This document shows positions 9,979-17,671 of a stretch of DNA of 64,000 nt, in pieces (the first letter of the stretch is position 1; each line of letters starts with the position of its first letter). The translations under genes were made by a program, and so were the position numbers. Location: assembly GCA_016787805.1 (NCBI GenBank), contig JAEUTY010000021.1, positions 1 through 64,000 on the forward strand. Reading direction: 5' to 3'. Under the pieces are notes generated by a model. That model did no database searches and was not told where the DNA came from. It saw only the letters and a list, made by a program, of their open reading frames with translations. Origin of the DNA: Flavobacterium sp. GTDB lineage: Bacteria; Bacteroidota; Bacteroidia; Flavobacteriales; Flavobacteriaceae.

Positions 9979-10051
9979 CAAACCTAATTAATACTTTGTT
10001 TTTTGCAAAATTTTTAATCGATAAAAAGCATTATAAATCGATAAAAAGCAT
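9979..10051 (-). promoter_or_regulatory. Promoter with two exact copies of the shared 14-bp motif
   Basis: Sense (minus) strand: TTTG (10006-10009), 19 bp, TAGGTTTG (9979-9986), 24 bp before the ATG at 9955. Two perfect copies of TCGATAAAAAGCAT on the + strand (10018-10031 and 10038-10051) are exactly 20 bp apart, the nearer one 8 bp upstream of the -33 box. This is the expected place for an activator; the 20-21 bp direct-repeat period resembles sites of response regulators that bind as tandem dimers, but the factor is not identifiable here. Confidence 0.8.
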
Positions 10052-10192
10052 TATTATTTAAATAATGTAGTCTTTAAATTACAAAAATTAATTTATGATA
10101 AATATAAAATATATAGGATAACTTAAGTTTTTTTTTATCAAATTTTTCAGAGTATAAAATGTAGACAATAAATTCCGTACTATAGTAGGTAT

Positions 10193-10221
10193 AAAAAAAT
10201 CCCAACCATTTCTGATTGGGA
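10193..10221 (-). terminator. Terminator of tRNA-Met
   Basis: On the minus strand TCCCAA...TTGGGA (10200-10221) forms a short hairpin immediately downstream of the tRNA and is followed by seven T (10193-10199). Confidence 0.75.
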
Positions 10222-10225
10222 CTTG

Positions 10226-10299
10226 TAGCGAGAGGGAGATTTGAACTCCCGACCTCAGGGTTATGAATCCTGCGCTCTAACCGACTGAGCTACCTCGCC
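10226..10299 (-). tRNA. tRNA-Met (anticodon CAT)
   Basis: 74 nt folding as a complete cloverleaf on the minus strand: acceptor GGCGAGG with G-U pairs at its ends, D stem GCTC/GAGC, anticodon stem CAGGA with loop TTCATAA, T stem GGGAG and TTCAAAT loop. No encoded CCA is needed. Its own promoter lies at 10329-10359 (sense TTTG, 19 bp, TATATTTG). A CAT anticodon can also belong to initiator or lysidine-modified tRNA-Ile; the first pair is G-U rather than the mismatch of an initiator, so elongator Met is preferred, with tRNA-Ile2 not fully excluded. Confidence 0.88.
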
Positions 10300-10328
10300 T
10301 TGTGTCGGTACATCCTTGAATGCGGGTG

Positions 10329-10359
10329 CAAATATAAGACTAATATCACACCTTGCAAA
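10329..10359 (-). promoter_or_regulatory. Promoter of tRNA-Met
   Basis: Sense strand TTTG (10356-10359), 19 bp, TATATTTG (10329-10336), ending 30 bp before the tRNA 5' end. A full match to the Bacteroidota housekeeping promoter. Confidence 0.85.
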
Positions 10360-10440
10360 TATTAAAAGCAAAAAAATATTTTTTTTATAAATGTTTTTTT
10401 TACCAATAAATATTATATATTTCGACCAAATTTATGTCTT

Positions 10441-10833
10441 ATGTCAGAAAAAGTACGATACGAAATAGAATTTCCGATCAATTCATCGCCACAATTGTTG
10501 TATCAATACATTTCAACTCCTTCAGGTTTGCAAGAATGGTTTGCTGATACAGTCAATTCAAGAGGTGAGTTTTTTACTTTCGAATGGGATGATGTGGAAG
10601 AAAATGCACGTTTGGCTTCTAAAAAAACAGGTGAAAAAGTGAAGTTCAAATGGGTTGATGATAATAAAAAAGATACTGAATATTATTTTGAATTACGAAT
10701 TTTAGAAGACGAAATCACCAAAGATGTCTCGTTGATGATTACTGATTTTGCTGAAAAAGACGAAGTAGATGAGTCGAAAATGTTGTGGGAAAATCAAGTG
10801 TCTGAGCTAAAACACGTTATTGGCTCTATTTAA
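10441..10833 (+). CDS. START-like/SRPBCC-fold protein
   Basis: 130 residues, no signal peptide. The N-terminus (YEIEFPINSSPQLLYQYISTPSGLQEWFAD) and the following strands match the START-like (SRPBCC, AHSA1-related) cavity fold that is a small conserved cytoplasmic protein in Flavobacteriaceae. The ATG at 10441 is chosen because the nearby ATG at 10434 is out of frame. It lies alone, head-away from the tRNA, and is followed by the hairpin at 10860-10891. Ligand and role are unknown. Confidence 0.85.
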   Translation: MSEKVRYEIEFPINSSPQLLYQYISTPSGLQEWFADTVNSRGEFFTFEWDDVEENARLASKKTGEKVKFKWVDDNKKDTEYYFELRILEDEITKDVSLMITDFAEKDEVDESKMLWENQVSELKHVIGSI

Positions 10834-10849
10834 AATACTTTATAAAATG

Positions 10850-10857
10850 TATATTTG
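10850..10857 (+). promoter_or_regulatory. -7 box for the class IV aminotransferase gene
   Basis: TATATTTG, followed by GCACC as at other start sites of this genome. Expected transcription start is about 10863, which falls inside the left arm of the hairpin at 10860-10884. No clear -33 box is seen. Confidence 0.65.
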
Positions 10858-10859
10858 CA

Positions 10860-10891
10860 CCGTCTTATTATTAGAATGAGACGGTTTTTTT
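10860..10891 (+). terminator. Terminator of the START-like gene, placed directly before the next ATG
   Basis: CCGTCTTATT (10860-10869) pairs with AATGAGACGG (10875-10884), one G-U pair, followed by seven T (10885-10891) and then the ATG at 10892. Transcripts coming from the upstream gene would end here, while transcripts from the -7 box at 10850 would start inside the left arm and not form it. Confidence 0.8.
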
Positions 10892-11728
10892 ATGGTAAAT
10901 TGGAACGGAAATATTGTTGCAGAAGAAACTGTTTTATCAGCTTCAAATAGAGGTTTTTTGCTTGGCGATGCAGTTTTTGAAACGTGTAAAGTAGTGAATA
11001 ATAAACTACTGTTTTTTGAGGATCATTACTTCCGATTGATGTCGTCGATGCGAATTTTACGCATGAGAATTCCGATGCAATTTACACTAGAGTTTCTCGA
11101 AAATGAAATGCTAACTTTAGTTAATCGACTTGAGAAATCAGATGCTTATAGAGTTCGAATTACGGTTTATCGCAATGAAGGTGGTTTGTATCTTCCTAAA
11201 GACAATTCTATTTCTTACATTATACAAGCAAATCCAATTGAAAATGAGGGTTATTTTTTTAATGAAAATAGCTATGAAGTTGATTTGTATAAAGATTTTT
11301 TTATCAGTAAACAATTGTTGTCTACAATCAAAACCACCAATAAAATGGTTCACATTACAGGAAGTGTTTTTGCAGAAGAAAACAACTTGCAAAATTGCCT
11401 TTTGTTGAATAATGAGAAAAATGTTGTTGAAGCTTTGAATGGCAATTTGTTTATGCTTACCGGGAAAAAATTAGTCACACCGCCAGTTTTGGATGGTTGT
11501 TTGAATGGAGTAATGCGCAAACAAATTCTTGCTTTGGCTAAGAAAATGAATGAGATAGAAGTTACAGAAGAATCAATTTCAGCATTCGAATTGCAAAAAG
11601 CAGACGAGTTATTTATCACCAATGTTATTGGCGGAATTCAACCGATTACAAAATACCGCAAAAAAGAATTCACAACGAACTTTTCTAAAAACTTGGTTGA
11701 AAAATTGAATGAATTAATAGAAGTTTAA
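10892..11728 (+). CDS. Class IV PLP-dependent aminotransferase (aminodeoxychorismate lyase-like)
   Basis: 278 residues, the usual length for PabC and branched-chain/D-amino-acid aminotransferases of fold type IV. Visible marks: N-terminal NRGFLLGDAVFETCKV, the catalytic lysine K147 in STIKTTNK, and the glycine-rich GGIQPITKYR near the end, which binds the PLP phosphate. The closest role by pattern is aminodeoxychorismate lyase (folate pathway), but branched-chain or D-amino-acid aminotransferase cannot be excluded, so no symbol is given. Its stop overlaps by 3 bp the stop of the convergent yqgE-type gene (TTAA). Confidence 0.85.
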   Translation: MVNWNGNIVAEETVLSASNRGFLLGDAVFETCKVVNNKLLFFEDHYFRLMSSMRILRMRIPMQFTLEFLENEMLTLVNRLEKSDAYRVRITVYRNEGGLYLPKDNSISYIIQANPIENEGYFFNENSYEVDLYKDFFISKQLLSTIKTTNKMVHITGSVFAEENNLQNCLLLNNEKNVVEALNGNLFMLTGKKLVTPPVLDGCLNGVMRKQILALAKKMNEIEVTEESISAFELQKADELFITNVIGGIQPITKYRKKEFTTNFSKNLVEKLNELIEV

Positions 11729-12285
11729 TTCAAAATAGGGTTTTCGGGTGCATTAGACCAAATAATGTATTCGCCACCTAATTCCATTATTTTATCGCGC
11801 CAAAATTCGACACTCGGAGTGCTAAGGATTTCGTTTTTGAAGTTGTTTTGGGTCAAAATCCATGAGTTGGCTTGTACTTCTTCATCCAATTGTTGAGAAC
11901 TCCACCCAGAATAACCTAAGAAAAATCGAATGTCTTCTTTTTGAATCGAACCATTGTTAATCAATTGCTTGGTTACTTCAAAGTCGCCACCCCAATAAAT
12001 TCCATCTGATATTTCTATACTATCAGTAATTAACTCTGGAATAGTGTGAATGAAATACAAGTTGTCTTGTTCTACTGGACCACCATTATATACAATAAAA
12101 GAAGCTTCAATATCAGGAACCAAATCGTTTACTGTAAAATCCAATGGCTTGTTTAAAATAAAACCTACTGAGCCACTTTTATTGTGGTCGGCTAACAATA
12201 TCACAGATCGACTGAATGAAATATCTCCAATAACAGAAGGTTCAGCCAAAAGTAAAAGTCCTTTTTTAATAGTGTCTTTGGTCAT
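11725..12285 (-). CDS. YqgE/AlgH family protein
   Basis: 186 residues from the ATG at 12285 (an upstream in-frame TTG at 12297 adds only four residues). The family hallmarks are present: KGLLLLAEPSV, F.RSVILL.DH...GSVGFILNKP near the N-terminus, YNGGPVEQDNLYFIHT in the middle and FLGYSGWSSQQLD..EV...SW towards the end. The family is widespread, folds as a single domain and is probably cytoplasmic; its function is not settled. It is convergent with the aminotransferase gene and monocistronic here. Confidence 0.9.
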   Translation of the reverse strand: MTKDTIKKGLLLLAEPSVIGDISFSRSVILLADHNKSGSVGFILNKPLDFTVNDLVPDIEASFIVYNGGPVEQDNLYFIHTIPELITDSIEISDGIYWGGDFEVTKQLINNGSIQKEDIRFFLGYSGWSSQQLDEEVQANSWILTQNNFKNEILSTPSVEFWRDKIMELGGEYIIWSNAPENPILN

Positions 12286-12343
12286 GGTTGGAGGCAATTT
12301 TGAAATAAAAATACTAAATATTTTTTGAATTGCATTGTTTTGT

Positions 12344-12378
12344 AAAAAAAAATCATCCCGATAAACGAATCGGGATGA
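12344..12378 (-). terminator. Terminator of the HU gene
   Basis: TCATCCCGAT (12353-12362) and ATCGGGATGA (12369-12378) form a perfect 10-bp stem with a 6-nt loop; nine T follow on the minus strand. Confidence 0.92.
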
Positions 12379-12404
12379 CTTAATTATATTAGATATAAAC
12401 TAAA

Positions 12405-12677
12405 TTAGTTTACTGAACCATCTAAATCAGCACCTGCTTTAAATTTAACTACATTTTTAGCAGCGATTTTGATTGTTTTTCCAGTTTGTGGGTTTCTTCC
12501 ATCTCTAGCAGCTCTTTTAGAAACTGACCAAGATCCAAAACCTACTAAAGAAACTCTACCACCTTTTTTCAAAGTTTTTCCTACGTTTCCTAAAAATGAT
12601 TCTAAAGCTAATTTTGCAGCAGCTTTTGTAATTCCTGCGTCAGCAGCAATAGCATCGATTAATTCTGATTTGTTCAT
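12405..12677 (-). CDS. hup: HU-family DNA-binding protein
   Basis: 90 residues, the standard HU length. It starts MNKSELIDAIA, has the G.GSW core, the DNA-contacting arm RAARDGRNPQTGKTIKIAAKNVVKFKAG and no acidic or long C-terminal extension. HU dimers bend and compact chromosomal DNA. It is monocistronic, with promoter at 12727-12756 and a strong terminator at 12344-12378. Confidence 0.95.
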   Translation of the reverse strand: MNKSELIDAIAADAGITKAAAKLALESFLGNVGKTLKKGGRVSLVGFGSWSVSKRAARDGRNPQTGKTIKIAAKNVVKFKAGADLDGSVN

Positions 12678-12726
12678 AATAAATAGTTATTAATTGTTGG
12701 TTAAACATTTTTTTTGTTAATCATAA

Positions 12727-12756
12727 CAAATTTAGTAGAAAAAACAGACTGCACAA
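12727..12756 (-). promoter_or_regulatory. Promoter of the HU gene
   Basis: Sense (minus) strand: TTG (12754-12756), 19 bp, TAAATTTG (12727-12734), 50 bp before the HU start. Confidence 0.75.
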
Positions 12757-12862
12757 GCGCTCAGCGTGTTTTTTGACATTTTTGTTGATAACTCAGCGCA
12801 TTTGTTGATAAACAAGCCTTTTTTTGTCCGAAAAACGGAGCGATACCACTGTTTTCATAGCC

Positions 12863-13825
12863 TCAAAGCGCTTTTGCTTCAACTGAAAATGCTATTCCGT
12901 TCAATAATTCGGAAGTATTCATTCTTTTTTTGCCTGGAAATTGTAAATTCAGAATGTGCAGAAAACCATTTTTGACCGCAATTTTCATTTCTTTCTTAGT
13001 AGTAATAATTGTTCCTACACTTAACTCATGTGAAATTAACTCCAACGAAGCTTCATACATCTTCACATTCCATTCGTCATTTCCATCCTTAATATAGCAC
13101 CAAGCACTTGGATAAGGCGACAAACCTCGAATTAAGTTGTAAATTTCTTCACCCGATTTTTCAAAATCAATTTTGCAATTGTCTTTGTTGAGTTTGTAAG
13201 CGGTTTTAATTTCTGGAGAATCAGTTTGTTTTTGTGTAGTGATATTGCCTTTCTCTATTATACGTAATGTTTCAATAACAGTGTCGCATCCCAAATGCAT
13301 TAGTCGATCGTGAAGTTGTCCTGCATTTTCGTTCGAACCAATTTGAATTTCTCTGCAGAGAATCATTTCGCCAGTATCAATTTTATCATCAATAAAAAAA
13401 GTAGTGACTCCAGTTTTGGTTTCACCATTAATAATAGCCCAATTAATTGGAGCCGCACCACGGTAATTAGGAAGCAATGACGCGTGCAAATTGAATGTTC
13501 CGTATTTTGGCATTCGCCAGACTATCTCGGGCAACATCCTGAAAGCAACAACTACTTGTAGATTGGCATTTAAACTTTTCAGTTCTTCTAAAAATGTTGC
13601 GTCCTTTAAGTTGGTCGGTTGTAGCAAACGCAAGTTATATTCCAAAGCATACTCCTTTACCGCCGAATATTTGATTTTTTGACCACGACCTGCTGGTTTG
13701 TCGGCTGCGGTAATTACACCGACCACTTCAAAATTATTTTTTACAATAGTGTCTAAAATCCCAACGGCAAATTCGGGCGTTCCCATAAAAACGATGCGCA
13801 ATTTTTCTACTGGTGCTGAATTCAT
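12863..13825 (-). CDS. fmt: Methionyl-tRNA formyltransferase
   Basis: 320 residues. It transfers a formyl group from 10-formyl-THF to initiator Met-tRNA. The N-terminal Rossmann half shows LRIVFMGTPEFAV, the conserved tRNA-contacting loop ADKPAGRG, the catalytic region FNLHASLLPNYRGAAPINWAI (Asn, His) and D at IDTGEMI; the C-terminal OB-like half starts near residue 205 (YNLIRGLSPYPSAW). The ATG at 13825 is 7 bp after the stop of recQ, so the two are likely co-transcribed. Confidence 0.95.
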   Translation of the reverse strand: MNSAPVEKLRIVFMGTPEFAVGILDTIVKNNFEVVGVITAADKPAGRGQKIKYSAVKEYALEYNLRLLQPTNLKDATFLEELKSLNANLQVVVAFRMLPEIVWRMPKYGTFNLHASLLPNYRGAAPINWAIINGETKTGVTTFFIDDKIDTGEMILCREIQIGSNENAGQLHDRLMHLGCDTVIETLRIIEKGNITTQKQTDSPEIKTAYKLNKDNCKIDFEKSGEEIYNLIRGLSPYPSAWCYIKDGNDEWNVKMYEASLELISHELSVGTIITTKKEMKIAVKNGFLHILNLQFPGKKRMNTSELLNGIAFSVEAKAL

Positions 13826-13832
13826 TTCAGTA

Positions 13833-15722
13833 TTATTTTAACGAATATAAGTTAGTAAGCCCAACAACAACTCGATTGTTTTCGAGCAAGTTTTGGAGTG
13901 CAAATATAATATCGTCTGAAGGATATTTCAGTTGTTTTTGAATTTCTCTTGAACTCAAATCACTTTTGGATAAAAGTTGTATGATTTTCTCAGCTATCGT
14001 TTTGTTTTCAACACGTTGTTTTAAAGTAATACAATACGAACAAATGCCACAATGTTCGGGTTTGGTTTCGCCGAAATAACGAAGCAATAATTGACTTTTG
14101 CATTGCTGATGCTCCTTAATATAATAGAGTACACTTTTTAATTGGTGTTTTTTGAGTTGATTTTGTGCTTCTAAATATTTGGCAATACGATTGATGGTTT
14201 TTTCGTCTTCGCGGACTTCATTGAACGTAATGGTCGAATCATTGTTTTTGGAAGTGTACGCAATGATGTCTTTCTCCTTCAGGTTTTCAAACAATTGTTC
14301 GATTTTCTTTTCTTCAGAATTAGATTTTTTGGCTATTAAAGGAAGATTGATATTCGTTGGTATTTCATAAACACCAGGATAGGTGCGTAAAATTGTCATC
14401 AAAATTGCTTCGTGATTCGGATGCAAACTGATGTAACGAATGACTTCTTTAGATGGAATTAGGAATTGAATCGTAATTTTTTCTGAAAACTCTTGTGATA
14501 AAGTAATGATGCTTTGTCTGTCAAGGAAAAGTAACGCGTTATACGTTTTTGTAGGCGGAAAATTGTACTTCACACAAAACTGATTCATATTGAAACTAAA
14601 CTGTTCGTCGATTCCTTCGCCATAAGCAATTTGAAAGTAAGCACTCAGTTTTTTATACACTTGTGTTAAGAATTCTTTGTCAGGAAGATTCGATAAGAAC
14701 TGCGCTTCGGCGTTCATTGTATCCGACGGATGAACCAACAAAACCGCAAAAGCCTTTTCGCCATTTCGACCTGCGCGACCAGCTTCTTGGTAATAATTCT
14801 CAATATTTTGTGGCAGATGCATATGAATCACCGATTTTACATTCGCTTTGTCAATTCCCATTCCGAATGCATTCGTAGCGACCATTACTTGTGCTTTTTC
14901 TTCCATCCACAATTTCATCTGGTTTTCTTTGTCTTTTGATGAAAGTCCGCCGTGATAAAATGTAGCCGTAAAACCCAAACTTTCCAATTGCTTTACAATT
15001 TCAGTGCACGATTTTCGAGTATTTACATAAACAATAGAAGGTTGCGGATTTTTTCTCAAAATTTGTTCCATCAAAAACAGTTTGTCTTCGACTTCAAAAA
15101 CCATATAAGCCAAGTTGTCTCGCGCAAATGATTTTGTAAAAAACTGAGGTTCTTTGAGTTGTAGTTGCAGTACAATATCGTCTTGCACTCTTTGCGTTGC
15201 CGTAGCAGTCAAAGCAATAAATGGCACTTTTGGGAAATATTCTCTTAACTTCACAATTTTCAAATAAGCAGGTCGAAAATCATGTCCCCATTGCGATACA
15301 CAATGCGCTTCGTCTACTGCGATTAAGTTGACAGGCAAGTTTTTAATGCGTTCAACAATCCAATCATTTTGCAAGCGTTCGGGAGAAAGATAGAGGAATT
15401 TGTAGTTGCCAAACTGACAATTATCTAAAATGTCGATTATATCATTTTCATAGATTCCGCCAGTCAGCGCGATGGCTTTGATACCTTTATTTTGCAGATT
15501 TTGCACTTGGTCTTTCATCAGCGCAACCAAAGGTGAAATGACGATGCAAATGCCTTCCATCATCAGCGCTGGAACCTGAAAACAAATTGATTTTCCGCCG
15601 CCTGTAGGAAGTAATCCAAAGGTGTCATTTCCTGCTACAACTGATGCGATGATTTGCTCTTGTGGCGTACGAAACGCATCGTGATTCCAGTATTTTTTTA
15701 AGATTTCTACTGCGGATGACAT
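13833..15722 (-). CDS. recQ: ATP-dependent DNA helicase RecQ (short form without HRDC)
   Basis: 629 residues. Walker A LLPTGGGKSICFQVPA, DEAH box DEAHCVSQWGHDFRP, motif V/VI region NAFGMGIDKANV and QEAGRAGRNG, then the RQC zinc site C..CxxC (HCGICSYC near residue 560) and a winged-helix segment. The C-terminal HRDC domain of E. coli RecQ is absent; the protein ends shortly after the winged helix. This short form is common in Bacteroidota, which often carry more than one RecQ. The family unwinds DNA 3'-5' during recombination repair. First gene of a recQ-fmt operon. Confidence 0.93.
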   Translation of the reverse strand: MSSAVEILKKYWNHDAFRTPQEQIIASVVAGNDTFGLLPTGGGKSICFQVPALMMEGICIVISPLVALMKDQVQNLQNKGIKAIALTGGIYENDIIDILDNCQFGNYKFLYLSPERLQNDWIVERIKNLPVNLIAVDEAHCVSQWGHDFRPAYLKIVKLREYFPKVPFIALTATATQRVQDDIVLQLQLKEPQFFTKSFARDNLAYMVFEVEDKLFLMEQILRKNPQPSIVYVNTRKSCTEIVKQLESLGFTATFYHGGLSSKDKENQMKLWMEEKAQVMVATNAFGMGIDKANVKSVIHMHLPQNIENYYQEAGRAGRNGEKAFAVLLVHPSDTMNAEAQFLSNLPDKEFLTQVYKKLSAYFQIAYGEGIDEQFSFNMNQFCVKYNFPPTKTYNALLFLDRQSIITLSQEFSEKITIQFLIPSKEVIRYISLHPNHEAILMTILRTYPGVYEIPTNINLPLIAKKSNSEEKKIEQLFENLKEKDIIAYTSKNNDSTITFNEVREDEKTINRIAKYLEAQNQLKKHQLKSVLYYIKEHQQCKSQLLLRYFGETKPEHCGICSYCITLKQRVENKTIAEKIIQLLSKSDLSSREIQKQLKYPSDDIIFALQNLLENNRVVVGLTNLYSLK

Positions 15723-15789
15723 ACTACAATTGGACTAGGCGTTGAATTTTGAAAGTATAAATATATAAAAAAATATACAATTGACTTTC

Positions 15790-16332
15790 TTAGGCCTTTT
15801 GCAGTTCAGAGAAGATGAATTCAATACGCTCGGTTACGGTTCCTTTAGGAACTTCAATTAAGTTGTAGCCGTATTTTTGATAGGTTTCTTTTAGATGTTC
15901 GAAAATGAGTTTGGCTTGCTCGTAGTTTTCATAACGCGCTTCGTCACTTTCGTAAATTTCTTCCCAAGGTGGTAAAACAAAAACCTTACTATATTGATGT
16001 TCTTTGCAGGCTAAGTCAAAAAATGAAGGATAACTATCGCCTATATAATGCATATAAGCCAAAATATCGGGAATGCCACGATCGATAAAAACAGTAGCTG
16101 AAGTTTCTTCAATGGCCGAATAGTATTGTTTTTTTCTACCTTCTAAAAGGAGTTCGCTAAATAAAAGGGGTTTTTCAAGAAACAATTGTTCGATGCCTTG
16201 TTTTTTGGCTTCCATAGTAACTTGTCGCGAAATTTCGGGATAACACGTGTGACCCTGTTCGATCAATTGATCGATGATAGTGGTTTTTCCTGTTCCTGGG
16301 CCGCCAGTGATGACAATAATTTCTTTTTTCAA
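15790..16332 (-). CDS. AAA family ATPase (AAA_28 type)
   Basis: 180 residues. A P-loop at the very N-terminus (ITGGPGTGKTTIIDQL), an FIDRG Walker-B-like strand (TVFIDRGIPDILAY) and a lid-like region (PPWEEIYESDEARYENYEQA) match the AAA_28 / NadR-kinase-like family of small nucleotide kinases. Substrate is unknown. The start codon is TTG: the frame has no ATG between the upstream TAA and this point, and TTG places AAA AAA directly after the start as in its relatives. Stands alone between recQ and a divergent gene. Confidence 0.82.
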   Translation of the reverse strand: MKKEIIVITGGPGTGKTTIIDQLIEQGHTCYPEISRQVTMEAKKQGIEQLFLEKPLLFSELLLEGRKKQYYSAIEETSATVFIDRGIPDILAYMHYIGDSYPSFFDLACKEHQYSKVFVLPPWEEIYESDEARYENYEQAKLIFEHLKETYQKYGYNLIEVPKGTVTERIEFIFSELQKA

Positions 16333-16432
16333 CGTTCTAGAAATAAAGCCGCAAATTTATTGAATTGTTTTAGATAATTAGATGGCTTTTACCAATTTTA
16401 TTTTAGTGTACGACGATGACTTTCTAGCCCTG

Positions 16433-16505
16433 ATCTCGTTGTTACCAACGAGATGAAATGCAGGAAAATGGAAACCAAGAATGCCGTCTCGTCTGAAGGA
16501 CGAGA
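16433..16505. repeat. Pair of related hairpins upstream of the DUF493 gene
   Basis: ATCTCGTTG (16433-16441) pairs with CAACGAGAT (16446-16454), and TCTCGTC (16487-16493) pairs with GACGAGA (16499-16505). Both stems share the word TCTCGT. Neither is followed by a T run, so they are not ordinary terminators. The preceding CTAGCCCTGAT resembles the end of the inverted-repeat element at 50781-50859, so this may be a degenerate interspersed repeat. Confidence 0.5.
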
Positions 16506-16555
16506 TCGCTCCAAAAAATCTAACTTCTAAATTCCAACTTCTAACTTCAAAATCG

Positions 16556-16563
16556 TATATTTG
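16556..16563 (+). promoter_or_regulatory. -7 box of the DUF493-DUF4290-murA region
   Basis: TATATTTG followed by GCC, 21 bp before the ATG at 16585. The -33 region is not conserved. Confidence 0.6.
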
Positions 16564-16584
16564 CCTTTATTTTTAATTTAGAGA

Positions 16585-16869
16585 ATGGATAAGAAGACCG
16601 AGGATTTTTACAACCGATTGAAGGAAGAACTACAAAATACTTCTGAATGGCCCAACGAATATTTATTTAAATTTATCGTACCTACTGAACCCAAAAAAAT
16701 TGAAGAAGTTGAAAACGCTTTTGATAATTTAGGCGCGGTAATTCATACCAATCAATCCAAAACAGGAAAATACACGAGTGTGTCAGTTAATGTAATGATG
16801 CAAAGTCCAGAAGACATTGTAGAAAAATACATCGAAGTATCAACCATTGAAGGAATAATTTCATTGTAA
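16585..16869 (+). CDS. DUF493 family protein
   Basis: 94 residues, the usual length of the DUF493 (YbeD-like) family with an ACT-like ferredoxin fold. Visible pattern: WPNEYLFKFIVP near residue 22 and TGKYTSVSVNVMMQSPEDIVEKYIEVSTIEGIISL at the end. Its last base is the first base of the next ATG (TAATG), so translation is probably coupled to the DUF4290 gene. The role is unknown; a small regulatory protein is suggested for the family. Confidence 0.88.
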   Translation: MDKKTEDFYNRLKEELQNTSEWPNEYLFKFIVPTEPKKIEEVENAFDNLGAVIHTNQSKTGKYTSVSVNVMMQSPEDIVEKYIEVSTIEGIISL

Positions 16870-17597
16870 TGAATCAGCAAAAATATTATAAAGAACACGC
16901 GCACGATGTTGTACACTTTTTAGAGTACAATGCCGAGCGTCCGCATTTGATTATTCCAGAATACGGAAGACATTTGCAAAAATTAATTGATCAAGCCACT
17001 TTTATTGCAGATAGAGAAGAGCGCAACAAAGCGGCCAAATACATCATTCAGGTGATGGGAAGTTTGAATCCGCATTTGCGTGATGTACCCGATTTTCAGC
17101 ACAAATTGTGGGATCAGATTTTTATTATGTCGGATTTTAAATTGGATGTTGATTCGCCTTACCCAATTCCGACACGCGATGTAATCAATTTGAAACCTGA
17201 GCGTTTGGATTATCCTCAAAAAAATCCGAAATACCGATTTTATGGCAATAATATCAAGTACATGATTAATGTAGCCAACAGTTGGGAAGAAGGGGAGATG
17301 AAAGGTGCTTTAGTAAAAGTGATTGCCAATCACATGAAAAAATCGTATTTGAGTTGGAACAAAGATACCGTGGAAGACACCGTAATTTTTGATCATTTAT
17401 TCGAACTTTCAGATGGTAAAATCAACCTGCACCAAAGTTCAGAAGAGTTGTCAAACACGACTGATTTAATGCGTACGAATAAAAAAATGTCTAACAAAAA
17501 TCAGCCTTCTAACGGTCAGAAAAACCAAAAAAACAACAACTTTAAGAAGCAAAACGGCAAAAAACAGTTTACTAAAAATAACAATAATCCAAAATAA
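16869..17597 (+). CDS. DUF4290 family protein
   Basis: 242 residues. The core (about 1-185: YNAERPHLIIPEYGRHLQKLID, MGSLNPHLRDVPDFQHKLWDQIFIM, Y.RFYGNNIKYMI) matches DUF4290, a family restricted to Bacteroidota. The tail from about 205 is Asn/Lys/Gln rich (KKNNFKKQNGKKQ pattern) and probably disordered. It lies between DUF493 and murA, a conserved neighbourhood in Flavobacteria, suggesting a cytoplasmic housekeeping role. Function unknown. Confidence 0.88.
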   Translation: MNQQKYYKEHAHDVVHFLEYNAERPHLIIPEYGRHLQKLIDQATFIADREERNKAAKYIIQVMGSLNPHLRDVPDFQHKLWDQIFIMSDFKLDVDSPYPIPTRDVINLKPERLDYPQKNPKYRFYGNNIKYMINVANSWEEGEMKGALVKVIANHMKKSYLSWNKDTVEDTVIFDHLFELSDGKINLHQSSEELSNTTDLMRTNKKMSNKNQPSNGQKNQKNNNFKKQNGKKQFTKNNNNPK

Positions 17598-17616
17598 TTA
17601 CGAGTTGCATGTCTCG

Positions 17617-17642
17617 CGTTTTGAGTTCAAGAACTCGAAACG
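17617..17642 (+). repeat. Hairpin between the DUF4290 gene and murA
   Basis: CGTTTTGAGTT (17617-17627) pairs with AACTCGAAACG (17632-17642), 11 bp with one G-U pair and a CAAG loop. No T run follows, so termination is doubtful; it may be a degenerate spacer repeat or an mRNA processing signal. Confidence 0.5.
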
Positions 17643-17671
17643 TGAAACCTAAAACTTGAAACTAAATCACT

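Noticed and set aside
10226-10299. Initiator tRNA-fMet
   Set aside because: The first acceptor pair is a G-U wobble rather than a mismatch and the anticodon stem lacks the three G-C pairs of an initiator.
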